The notes under the pieces: model-generated
Databases searched by the model: none
Seen by the model: only the letters and a program-made list of their open reading frames with translations
Told to the model about the DNA's origin: nothing
Translations under genes and position numbers: made by a program
Assembly: GCA_028023455.1 (NCBI GenBank)
Contig: JAQFVV010012529.1
Span: 2,728,001 to 2,792,000, forward strand
Source: Epiperipatus broadwayi
Taxonomy: Eukaryota; Onychophora; Udeonychophora; Euonychophora; Peripatidae
Reading direction: 5' to 3'
DNA: 64,000 nt
In this document: in pieces, positions 34,300-46,200 of the stretch
How the letters are laid out: every line of letters starts with the position of its first letter
Position numbering within the stretch: the first letter of the stretch is position 1

Positions 34300-34375
34300 A
34301 CAGAGGCGCACCGTGTGGTCCTTGGATTTTGATTTCCAGAGTTTGCCACTCTATTATTACATCAAATCAAACAGA
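34300..34375 (-). repeat. SINE-like tRNA-head fragment related to 58228-58360
   Basis: Minus strand: GTAATAATAGAGTGGCAAA then TCTGGAAATCAAAATCC. The first part matches the head of the SINE-like insert at 58228-58360 (GTAATAGAGTGGCAAATTCTGG), indicating one repeat family. The sequence after the head differs. Confidence 0.4.
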
Positions 34376-34399
34376 GTAAGATGAGTGGATAATGGGATG

Positions 34400-37300
34400 G
34401 TAATGTTTTTATATATTTGTTAAATAACCGAACATTTTTATTATTTAGTTATGCCAGTAATAAAATAATTTGGCTTTATGAATATATATATTCAGTCTGG
34501 CAAATATTAATTTTATCGAACAAATGAGGGACAGCGGTGGTGTGACATAATCGCCCAACCATAAATATTCTAACTTTGCGAATATATTTTCATTGTTTGT
34601 GAAATATCACTTTAGGTTTAGCAAGTGTTATATTTAAAAAAATGAGTTTTTGAATGCAAATTAATTTTAAAAAAATATTATGAATACGACTAAATAAAAT
34701 ATTTAAATTAAATAAACTGAATGTCGAAAATTGCTTTTGTTTACTAATTTTAAATAAGTTATGAGAGTGAATGACTTATGAAAAACTATTACTAATGTCT
34801 ATAATTTTAGCAAATACATTTATTGTATTAGACAATTAAGCATTGTTAATTATATTGTCATATTGAATTATGTATATACTTCATTACATACACATACATT
34901 ATGTAAACATATCGAACGTAAATATGTCTTTATATATATACACACACGTCTGGGTTTTTTTAAAAAAGTAATTAGATTATTTTAAAAATAATGTATAACT
35001 TTTTGTTATATTAATTACACATTGCTTATAGCTGGAAATATGTAATCAGTATTATATTGTCAGGAAGGTGACATTAGAAATGACGATAAATTGAAAACTT
35101 CTATGTGTGTGTGTGTGTTATTTTTTTATTCTTACTTCTTTTAAAAGATTCCTGTGATTAAATTTTGATTTTATGTAATAGTATACATTATAAAACGATA
35201 CGATTGAATTAATTATATAAAATGCTTATATAATTTTTTATAATTAACTGATATCTGTAGTATATAATTTTTTTCTCTTGCTTCGATAAATGAAAATCAT
35301 TAAAAAATTAAAACTTTCGTAATTATTATTTTCAAATATAATTATTATTAAATACCGGTACTTTTTAATTTAACATTTTTTGTTAGCTTCTGGAGGATAA
35401 AAATAATTGTTTAGCATTTGTATTTCAAAACTGTATAAACCTGAATTTATTTTTGCAAAATTAATATAATAATTTTTGATTTAAAAAAGAAGCTAACTAA
35501 TATTTAATTGTTATTTCGCTTACTACTGGCATCTGCAATATATACATCAGATCCTCGTAAATATCATTGTAGACTAAATATTTTATTTTAAAAAGCAGTT
35601 CGATTATTATTAAAAATAAAATTTATTAAAATTAATAATCATAACATTTTTTTTTTTTAAATCAGTTTCTGATTATTGCAAGAAACGTGCTGACATCCAG
35701 TTAAAGCTTCCTTATTTAGATTATAGCACACACACATAATATATACATTCTAAAAATGTAATTACTTATGATTGCCAAAAAAAAAATATATCCAAGTATT
35801 TAATAAAGTCTTAAAATGTTTATTTAAGTAAAATTTTTGAATTTAATTATTTACAAGTTTTTTTTATACAAAGAGAATGTCTTTTTTGTTGTTGTTGTTA
35901 AAACAGTTCTTTATCAGAAGTATAAAACAATCATGTTATTTGAAATGATTGCATTTGTTTATTTGAAGTGATCTAATTTCATTAAAAATAAACGATAAAC
36001 GCATTAATGAATATCGTTCAATAACATGATGTCTAATTATTATCAGTAAACCATTAAAGCAGAAAGTGAGAATTCAACTTTGATTTAACGGTGTAAATAA
36101 TCTTTTTTGTTATTAAGATTACTTAGCATTAATAATTTTTTTTTATAAAATTACTTCTTGCAATTTTTATAAAAAGTAATTCTCTTCAAATTTACTCCTG
36201 TTTGATTTACTACCCTATTCCAATTTTTTAGAAATTCATTCCAGACATTAATTCAAATCTGTGAACTTTTAAAAAAATGTCTGGGTTCTCAGTTTTTTAA
36301 GGACTAATGGAAAATTTATCATAAATTTTAGTGTGATTTAGCCAGTACATTAAAATGAATTTTGAATTCACTTTACATAAAATTAAATAATTATGATCAG
36401 GAGCATTTTTGATTTTTATCTTTTATTGATTTCAGTCTAATGATAGTTTTTTATTATTATTATCTTTTATTATATATGTTTTTATTTTTAAAAAAATTAG
36501 TTAAATTGCTTTGATCAAAGTGTAAGGAGGATTATTGATTTATTAATTATTTATTTATACTTACTAAACTTTACTAAATGAATGAATTGCCTATCTTTGA
36601 AAATGTATTTACAATATCTTTTAAACTATGAAATAATTGGATACTATGTATATAAACAACTTTTATAGTGAAAATTGTTTTGTGAGTTGCAGCTTAATGA
36701 AAACAGTTGATGATTTAAATATTTCGTCATTCTGTGACTAATGATAATTTTATTTATTAGTAATTTTCTTTATTTTATAGTTGTTGTTTTTTTTTTAAAT
36801 TTTACATGCTATAGAAATCATGGTATGTGGTGTATTATACTTTAAAATTATATTGTTGCTAATAAAGTCTAGATTCTATCTATAGGGGTGGAATCATCCA
36901 CATACTGATGAAACAAAACAAAAATTAATCATTAAGTTTCATATTTTTTGTAAGAAATCAAAAATTATATAAAAAAAAAACATGAAAATAATTTAATACT
37001 TTTATATCAAAAAAACAATTGTGATTTTCTTTCCAATTTAAGGACATGTTTCAATTTTTTATAAAAATGTGTAACAGATATTAAATTCTGACCACATGTT
37101 TTTTAGCTGATGCAATATTTTAACAAACTGTTACTGCCATATAAAATTTATCTGTTTTATTTGTTATTGAAAATAAACTTTTAGCATAGAAACTTAAGTT
37201 CTTTATTTCTAGACTGTATAATCAGGTAAGAAATTTATGTAGCTTAAGAATTGATTTAATTTTTTCTAAACATTTATTATGAATAAAAAACTGATGACAT

Positions 37301-39958
37301 GATTTTTCTTTTTTGATGTCAGCCAAAGGATTAACAATTTGATGACAGAAGTTTCTTACTGTAATTTATTATTCATTTGTTATTGAAAATAAACTTCTGG
37401 TTTTATATATTTAATATTTTTATGAAGATGTGAGTATGGATAGAAAATTGATCACACAATCACTACTTTTTTTATATATATTTACTAAAGAAATAGCAAT
37501 TTGAATATAGAATTTGCTTTATGATTTTAGTTTATTTTTTAAATTAATTTAAATAAATTTTTAACATAGAGTTGCAAGTTTTTCAATAACATTCTATTTC
37601 TATAAAATATGTTCATGGAAATTGTTACATATACTAATGGTATTTGATTTTACATAATTTATCTAATCTAAATATTCTGCAAGATATAGATAAAAGAATA
37701 TAATTTAAGTATCACATTAATCTGCAATATTCAGTTAGATGATGTATTGTTGTACACAAGTTCAGTGAAAAAATAAAGGCATTTCTCAATATGTATTTAA
37801 TTTTTTAAAATTTTGGAAAATGTACTCTTCTGATAGGTTGTCAAATTTTATCAGTATTTCATCAGTCTTTTGTACTTATTTGCTTGTTAACATTTTTTTA
37901 TCTTGACTAATTTTAATATTATGACAGATGTGTCATATTGAGATTCAAATTTTGGTTATTATTATGACTTAATTTATTCTTATTTATTATTTATTTTTGA
38001 CAGTAGAAATTATATTTTTTTAACTGCCTTCTGGAAGTTTTTGATGTTATTATCATATTGTTACTATCAAATCTTTTTAGTAATATATTTACTGTTGGTC
38101 TTATTTTTATTTCTTATATACTCTTATTTTTGTTAATAATTTGTTGTGTATTAATTTTTTTTAAAGTAACTTCATAATTCATTATTGAAGTCTTGATAAA
38201 ATTTAACTGAAATTTTTTTCTTCTAATTATAGGAGTGAGCAGTTGTGGTTTTATTTGAGAACATTGTTAAAAATATCATGAGGGTTATCCTTAATCCCTT
38301 AATCATTACTTTTTTATATATATCTTTTTTTGTATTGTTGTTGTTAAAACTTATTTTTTCAGTTACTTTTGCTTCACAATATTTTCATTAACATTTTTTT
38401 TTTTTGTAAAAATCAGCATAAAAAAAAACTGTCAAAATTGTTGTTAGTAAAACACTTTTAATAACTGACAAAAACTTCATTTTAGAATTATTAGAAGTTT
38501 AATTTTTCTTAAAAATAATAATAATAAACGGACAAGCATCATAAAATCTGTGATACATTTCTGCCAGATAATTTCCATTCATTTTTTTTTTTTTACTGTT
38601 TTCAAATCATGAAAATCTTTATTTTTTCATCATAATTATGAACAGTCTATCAAGTAAAAATTGTGCAAAAATGTGATTTTCTGACAAAATGATTCTCCCC
38701 ACCAAATTAATCTGTAGGGATTCAAAACAAAGTACTATATGACCACCTTAATTTATGTTACATTGATAATCTGAGAATTTTGTGGAGAATATTTTGTGCT
38801 CATTGATTTCACAGCCTTGCACAATGTAGAGTAGATTATTACTTTAGATGTAGAAACTCATTAAAAAGAATGAAGTTATTGAAAAAGATATTATATAATG
38901 TAAAATAATAGTGTTTCCAATGTAAAAATTAAAAAAAAAAGTTAAGCCAAATTGAAATAAAATCATATTTTATATTTTATTGTGTAAACTCTCATCAGAT
39001 TTTTTAAAATAATGTTATAGGAATAAAACCGTGTTGTAGAAATATCCAATTATATGAGTGTTATCTGTATATTGCTTAATTATGAAATGCAAAAGCTAAA
39101 GTAATTGTTTTAGGTCATACATTTCTAAATATACATAGATGTGCATAATCATTAGAAGTTTACAGAATGAGCTATAAATATTGATATTATGTATTTCAAA
39201 GAGAGTTTTCATTAGCTAACAGATAATTATAAACAAGCTCTGCTATTATTGATGGCAGTTTGTTGCTGAACAATTTATTCTGATAAATTCGATGTAGAAT
39301 TTTATCTTAAATTTTACATAATTATGGCAATTTTAGTTTTTAAAATGAAACAGAAAAATCTTATTTTACTATAATTTAAATTTATTGTTTTTTTTAATGT
39401 ATAATTTTATTAATTATTCATTGAATTTCATTTTTTAATTATTTTTTTAATGTATCAATCACTCTTTCATCAATCTAATCTAATGGGAAAAAATTACTTT
39501 TATATTCTATGTGCATAGAAGATTTACTATCTAGCTCTAATTAGGTATGATATCTTGTCAATTTTTTAATAGGTTTTGTAGTAAATAATAAACAAAAGAT
39601 CATTCAGTTGCACTTTTTTAATATATTTTTTCCAGGTCTAAATCAGTATTAAGGGTCTTTTATATCTGGTGAGAGTGAAGTATTTATCAGAATGTTATAT
39701 ATGTTTTTGAAATCTTTGATAAAACATAATTGGCTCTTGGGCTATTTTTATCTTGTATGTTAAAATTGATAGATGCATTTAATGACTTGATTCAAATCAG
39801 ATTTGTTTAATTTTTCTACAGTATCCTAAAAAGTATTATTTTTTTAAGGAAAAACATTGCTAAATATGCTAAAGATATAATATTCATTGAAAAAACCTTT
39901 CTATGGATTAGCATAATTGGTTATGATATTCCTTTTTATACATTATTTATGTTAAAGT
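34400..39958. other. Long A+T-rich stretch without a recognised gene
   Basis: About 5.5 kb of A/T runs and short microsatellites (TG near 35104, TA near 34937). No frame above 60 codons resembles a protein. A diverged tandem structure around 37060-37620 is the only internal order seen. It could be intron or intergenic sequence. Confidence 0.5.
37060..37620 (+). repeat. Diverged tandem repeat, period about 200 bp
   Basis: TTTGTTATTGAAAATAAACTT occurs near 37158 and again near 37377. Flanking blocks (CAGCCAAAGGATTAACAATT versus TAGCTGATGCAATATTTTAA) are weakly alike. A third, poorer unit with AATAGCAATTTG lies near 37490. It is probably an old satellite-like duplication. Confidence 0.4.
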
Positions 39959-39984
39959 AATCCTCTTATGTGTTTTAATTTTCA

Positions 39985-41403
39985 TTGAGGTCAGTAACAC
40001 CTGTTGATTCTCTTACCCATATATTGTGTTTTCAATCTCTTCTTGTTACTCCTAACATGCATCTCTCCATATTTCTTTGAGTGGTCTGAAGTCTCTGTAT
40101 TGCTCTTTCATTAAGTGTCCAAGTCTCACATCCATAAGTAAGAACTGGCAAAACACATTTATTAAAAACCATTCTTTTCAAACACATAGGCATATTTCCT
40201 TTTAGTATCAAGTTATTTCTACTAAAAGCACTCCAACCAAGTTTAATTCTACGATTAATTTCATCCATTATGTTTCCATCTGTAGTAATAATCTCACCAA
40301 GATATTGGTAGTTGTTAACTTCTTCCAAACTCATCATAATCAATCTTTATTTTCATCTTTTGAGAAAATCCATTAAACATTACTTTAGTCTTTTTAACAT
40401 TTATTTTTAGTTATACTTTTTTCCTTTCATCTGATAACTTCTGTAACATTTCCTGAAGCTCTAAAGCATTATTTGCAAAAACAACTATATCATCTGCAAA
40501 ATCTAAATGACTTAAATAATCTCCATTTACTTTAACTCCTTCAGCTTCCCATTTTAATCCACAAAATATTTCTTGCAGCATTGCTGTAAAAGGTTTTGAT
40601 GATATGGAGTCACCCTGTCTTACACCCTTTTCAATGTTGGTTTTCCTAGCATCATTATGTAATCTAATTGTTGCTGTTACATTTTTATAATTATTCTTCA
40701 GAATATGACAATATCCTTGGTCTATATCTTGATGATCCAATGCTTTAATCACTGAAGAAATGCTTTTTTATAATCTACAAATCCAAAGCATACTGGCCAC
40801 TCATATTCATTGGTCATTTCTATAAGTTCTCTCAATACTTGGATATGATCTACTGTACTAAAACCACTTTTAAATCCAGCTTGTTCTCTTGGTTGGTGAA
40901 AATTCAATGTTCTCCATAGATGAGTTATAATTATCTTGGTAAAAATTTTGTATAAAACTGATGAAAGACTGATAGATATGTAATTTCTAATATCTTCTTT
41001 AATTTCTTTTTCTAAATATTAGTATTAATACTGCATATTTCCAATCAGCTAGTACATCTTTATCATTTAGACATTTTGTATATAACTTTGCTTAAAAAAT
41101 GTATATATTTCTTCACCTGCTTCTTTTAATATATCAATTATAATTCCATCATTACTTGGAGCTTTTCCTTTCTTCATAAATTTAATTGCATATCTCACTT
41201 CTTCATTTAAAATTCTGGGCAATTCAGAAGATATAATAGATGCAGGAGGTACTTGTTCTTTTTTATTATATAATTCTTGATAGAAATCTTCTACCAATTT
41301 CATGATGACATCTTTCTTTTTAGAAATAGTTCCATCTTTTTTTCTTATTGCAGATATAAATTTCCTATCAACACCAAAATGGTGTTTTACACTCTTGAGA
41401 CTT
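39985..41403 (-). pseudogene. RTE-type reverse transcriptase, inverted 5' part of copy B
   Basis: Minus strand from 41403 downward. VKHHFGVDRKFISAIRKKDG and EEVRYAIKFMKKGKAPSNDG (41067-41400) are the N-terminal RT region. SLSSVLYKIFTKIIITHLW, PREQAGFKSGFSTVDHI and the VDYKKAF region lie at about 40770-40960, with a frame break near 40760. QDIDQGYCHILKNNY, GVRQGDSISSKPF and LDFADDIVVFANN (40411-40752) keep both catalytic aspartates. VNNYQYLGEIITTDGN and VLTYGCETWTLNER follow (40032-40343). The endonuclease is absent by 5' truncation. Minor frameshifts make it non-functional. Confidence 0.85.
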
Positions 41404-41650
41404 TTATTAAAAGACTGAAGTGGAGTTGGGCTGGACATATTGTTAGAAGAGGTGATAATAGATGGATAATTGAAATCTTAAACAGGATCTCAAAGATTGT
41501 AAAAGGCACAGAAAGAGACTACATGTGAGATGGATGGATGAAATAAGAATATGTGCAGGGGTGAGAAGCTAAAGATTGGAGAAGATGGATTGAACTTGGA
41601 GAGACCTTCATCCTGCAGTGGATTGATAATGGTTTGCAATGATGATGATG
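41404..41650 (+). pseudogene. RTE-type 3' end, sense part of copy B
   Basis: LKRLKWSWAGHIVRRGDNRW and IIEILNRI (41404-41490) read open. A frameshift follows; RWIELGETFILQWIDNG is at about 41583-41633. The TGATGATGATG tail closes the element. It continues the sequence interrupted at the left edge of the inverted part. Confidence 0.88.
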
Positions 41651-42580
41651 AATCCTCTTATGTCTATGATATTTGTTTACAAATCTTGACATAGGTATAG
41701 AAATTAGTGAATCATATATAATATGCATTTTAAACACATACATATATTTTCAATTTGTATATGCAGTATATATATATATACTGTATATATATTTTGTGTA
41801 GTATAATACTTTAAAAAAAAAAAAAAAAATTAAAATTAAAACATCAACAAAATAAATAATAAAGAAATAGGTTAACTATAGTGATCAGTTTTATAATAAA
41901 TTAACTTTTTAACTCCCATAGACATCATATTATTTTTTATGCATTTAATTGAAGATGCAATTTTCACAATAGCTACAATTTGCTGTAATACTAACATAGC
42001 TGAAAAAATTTAATAATTATTATAAAATAAAATTTAAAAAAATAAAGAATATAAGAATTTTTAAAATTATTAATTTTAAATATGTAAATTGTGAATTTTG
42101 ATACATAAGTTTAAAAATAAGAATTTAGTTAATATGTTTAAATTAGTTTATGTAAAACTGTGATTAAAATAACATATAGAAGTACTTACAGATTATATTT
42201 CATGCCATTTTGTTTGTGAAAATGAAATTGTTTTGACATTTCTTTTTTATTTCAAGGTTCATCTATGATAATATATGTTTAGAAGAGTCCTTTTTTTTTT
42301 TTTTTTTAACAAAATGAATATTAGAGTATGCAATAATTTGTTTTCAAATGTTTATGTAAAGGTAATATTGATAAATTATAATTTAGAAGTACAAATATAC
42401 ATTATTAACCACATTTGATTTATTCATACATATCCACACATGCATACATAATATATATATATGTATAATAATTAATTTTACTTTCTAGAGAATAAATTCA
42501 AAATAGTTTATTGAGACAATTCAATATAATATAAATTATTATTATTAAAAAATGCATTTATTAATACTTTTATAGTTTGG

Positions 42581-42809
42581 CCAGTACAATGAAAATTGAA
42601 TTTTTTATTATATGATACATTATACATATATAAAAAGCAAAGTTTTTTTTTGTTACATTTAAATGAAAAATGAAGCACATTAGCATATATATAGTCATGC
42701 AGTTTTTTCCAGTACAATGGAAATTGAAATTTTTATTATATGATACAGTATCCATATATAAAATGCAAACAGTTTTTTGTTACATTTAAATAAAAAATGA
42801 AGCACATTA
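42581..42809 (+). repeat. Direct repeat of about 101 bp, period 128
   Basis: Copies 42581-42682 and 42709-42809 start CCAGTACAATG and end GAAGCACATTA, with a 26-bp spacer. They differ by several substitutions and small indels, so the duplication is not new. Confidence 0.85.
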
Positions 42810-43148
42810 TATTTGTTTTACTATATCATTTTTGTACATATTTAAATAAGTAGTTAATATTATTAAAAAAAGATAAATATAAAAGGATTTGAAAAGATGT
42901 CTTTTTATGTTTGCTTTAAATATCTTTTCTAGAAAGTTAATCCATTAAGTAATCATCTTCTGGAATACATCAAGTGCATTTCCTGCTCAATTTTTTTCAT
43001 ATTTAGATTTCAGTTATATTTAACAAAAGAAAAAAAATTATCAAATCTTTATTTTTTAGAAAAAATTTATTAAAACCATATACACAAATAATAAGTAATA
43101 ACATTAATTGTTTATACTTCTATATTGAATATAATAAATGTGCTTTTA

Positions 43149-43288
43149 TGCAACTATAGAGAAGCTCATTATTTCTATAAATTAAATATGTCTTAGTGCT
43201 TTCGAGAACTTACCTTGCTATGAATAAGTTCTCAAAAGTGCTAAGCTGTATTTAATTTATAGAAATAACAAACTTCTCTATAATTGCA
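43149..43288. repeat. Inverted repeat, 64-bp arms with 12-bp loop
   Basis: Arms 43149-43212 and 43225-43288 pair imperfectly (about 85 percent by eye) from TGCAACTATAGAGAAG inward to GAACTTA. It could be a small MITE or the source of a hairpin RNA. No clear target duplication beyond possible TA. Confidence 0.75.
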
Positions 43289-46200
43289 CATTATTAGAAA
43301 TAAAAAAATCTCCACTTTACAAAAACAAAGCAATAATGTTATCATACAAATGATTTTATGTCTGCCTTTAGTTTAAAATGATTTATTTTAATGGAAAACT
43401 TTTTTTTTTAGTAAAAATGTTAGAAATAAAAGTAAACGAAAAACATTAATAATGTTATTGACACAAAATATTTTTTGTTTGCCACCATCAGTAACACTAT
43501 TATACTGCTAAAAATAAAATATATATTCTTAAAAAAGCTATATAGAAACATCGCATACTTATTAAAAATAAATATTTAATAATTTGATATAAATAAAGTT
43601 ATAATACATCCATTTTTGTCAATACTTATATAAACACTGTAAAATAATTCAGAACCAGCACATGTTGTAGTAGTTGCAGAATTGCCTTTTCTCCTGATTA
43701 AGTCTATTTCCTTTGTTGATTACTGCTGTCATCTAAGCATGATAATAAACCAAAGTAAAGAAATGGTAAATGGTTGAAATACATTAAAATCATATGAAGA
43801 TTACTAAATATCAAACATTTCAAATCCAAGAAGTCATAATAACTTGATCATAGCATCAACAAAGCAACTATGTGGCTAGCATTGAAGAGTTTAATTAATC
43901 TAAAAGTAGCTAAAAGCTAAATATATTTATTCTTTTCATTTTTTTTTCAAAAGAAATATAATTTTTTTTTATGATAAAGTGAGAAAAATAAGGCATATTA
44001 AATTAGAAATTTAACTATTTTATGAAAAAAATTATATCAACTATTTGCTTATAATATTTTATTTCTATTTTTTATTTAATATTTTTTAAGAACATGGATA
44101 AGTGAAAACATGGATATTGAAATCATAACATGAGGACAAGATTGTAATGAACTTATACTTTAATCTTCCTACGTGTACCATTATTTTTATTTTAAAAAGG
44201 CATGTTTTTCAACCTACATGACTTTCCAATAAAGTAATGTGTTTGTAGGAGAATAAAATTATTTTATCATTATTTTTATAAATATTATAAAATAATTTTT
44301 AAAATAATATAGTTTTTAAAATGTCAAAGAATAAAATATAGTAATGAAATATTACAATTTACTGTTTTAAAAAACATATATTTTTATCATTAAAAAATAT
44401 TTAATTTTTCTAAAAATAATGTTATATACCTAATTCTCTTTTTACACAAACTTTTTTTGCATGACTTTGAAATAACATGAGTTTAAAAATAAAAAAATAT
44501 ATTTCTCTTTCTATATAAGTTGTTTTAAAATAACTTGGTCGGTAAAAAACAACAACAATGAAAACCGTACTTTGTGATTAGAGCTGCTATAACATATTCA
44601 TGATTGGAATGAAGAAATGAATATTATTACCCAGATGTCTTAAAAAAAGATATCTTACATTCTCAAAGTAATTCTTAGATTGTCTTAAATTGTTATTAAA
44701 TTTTTTTTTTTGATTCTAAATAATTTCATATAAGTAATATAAAATAATTTATTTTCCTCTTTAGAAGATTGTAAGTGGTTTTAATTCAGTGTTTATTTAC
44801 AGATTTGTTTCGGAGGTCAAGTTATCACAAAACTAAAAGAAAAAAAATATGTCTGTTATTTTCATCTAATTTAAAAAAAAATTTCATCTCTTTATTTCTC
44901 ATTATTTTAAAAACAAAAATCCCCTCCCCCCCTTTTTTTTTTTGGAAATATTCCTGAAAATAGAGAAATTTGTTTATCTGCATTTTAACATTTTTGTTGT
45001 TTTATTTTGAAAGGGAAACACTTTTTGATATTAATGCTTTGTTTGCATGTTGACATTTGTTTTTTTTTTTTTTTAAATTCCTTGTTGATATTGATGTTAA
45101 AAAAATTTAATTTTGTTTAAATTCAATTGAATAATTTGTTTAAATTTATATTTATTAAATTTGGCAAAAATAAATAGATGGTAAATTATGGTATTCCAAT
45201 CATGTACAAACATATACATTTAATCTTAGACAGTGATAGCGATTAAAATCTTGAGTACTTTTCTGTTTTACAGACAAGCAACTTGTCATTTGTATTTTTG
45301 ATAATATACAGTTCCAGGGGCCTACAACCTCTCTTTTCAAATGTGTTAGTTGTTAAATTAAAAAAAAAAAAATCATAAGCTAAATGAAATAAAGTAATAA
45401 CTTTCAATAAATTACATTAATAATCTATATTTCATTTTTTTAAAACTTATAACATGGAAGTGGTGATACACTTTGAATTTTAAAGTTTTTGATGGATTGT
45501 GTAGAGAAACCAATGAATGTTTCATTATGTGTTATCACTTTCAAGTTTTTATTTATTTTTCAAATGAAATTTATGTTCCTATAACTCATTTTTTATTTAT
45601 GTTCAATGTGTATGAAGTAAAATTTGATAGTACACAAAAAATATAACATTCTAACAAAATTTTTCATATGATTTATTTAATTATTTTCATTGATTTCTTA
45701 GGTCTGGAACTAATCTACTATGTGAAAAGAGAATTAGGTGTATTTGCATGCATTTCATATCAAATTATATATAAAAGATATTGGAATCAAAATGTAAGTT
45801 TGTGTGTTCATATATACAATGCATTTTTTTTTGTGCTAATAAGTGTTCAAAGTAAAGTGGAAAAATTGCATTTATAAAAAAACAAAGATTACTTATTTTA
45901 AGCATCTGAATGTAATAGTTTCCCTTGAAGTTTCTGTTTTCTTGGAAATATTAATTTTTATTAACATATAAATGAAACTTTTTTGAAATATGGGAAGTTT
46001 ATTCTATTGGTAACTAACAAAAAAAAACCCCCCTTTTATGAGAGGAACATGAAATAAACATTCAGAGGATAACAGTGACACTGTGAGAGTTTTGTAAATT
46101 ATAATGACAAAATTAATTTTTATTTGAAAGAGATTTACAAAATAAAAATTATAATTTTAGTTGGGAATATATTATTTTTATCATTAGTTTTAGACTTTTA

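Larger units (their letters stand above)
39972..41650 (+). mobile_element. RTE-type LINE with 5' inversion (twin priming), copy B
   Basis: The right part (about 41404-41650, +) is the element 3' end, from KRLKWSWAGH to the ATGATGATG tail. The left part (39972-41403) is the adjoining upstream part of the element in reverse orientation. Its last codons, GVTDLNE, lie at the left edge and would run directly into the KRLKWSW of the right part. This is the configuration left when both target strands prime cDNA synthesis. A perfect 13-bp target duplication encloses it. Only a few bases (TTAAAA) are shared at the break. Confidence 0.92.
39959..41663 (+). repeat. Perfect 13-bp target-site duplication around RTE copy B
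   Basis: AATCCTCTTATGT occurs at 39959-39971 and at 41651-41663, exactly bounding the rearranged RTE insertion. Confidence 0.92.

Noticed and set aside
36904-36920. CTGATGAAACAAAAC resembling a hammerhead core
   Set aside because: No GAAA/NUH elements or stem I partners at the right spacing.
42508-42755. Two overlapping minus-strand frames of 61-69 codons
   Set aside because: They arise from the duplicated A/T-rich unit at 42581-42809 and encode nothing recognisable.
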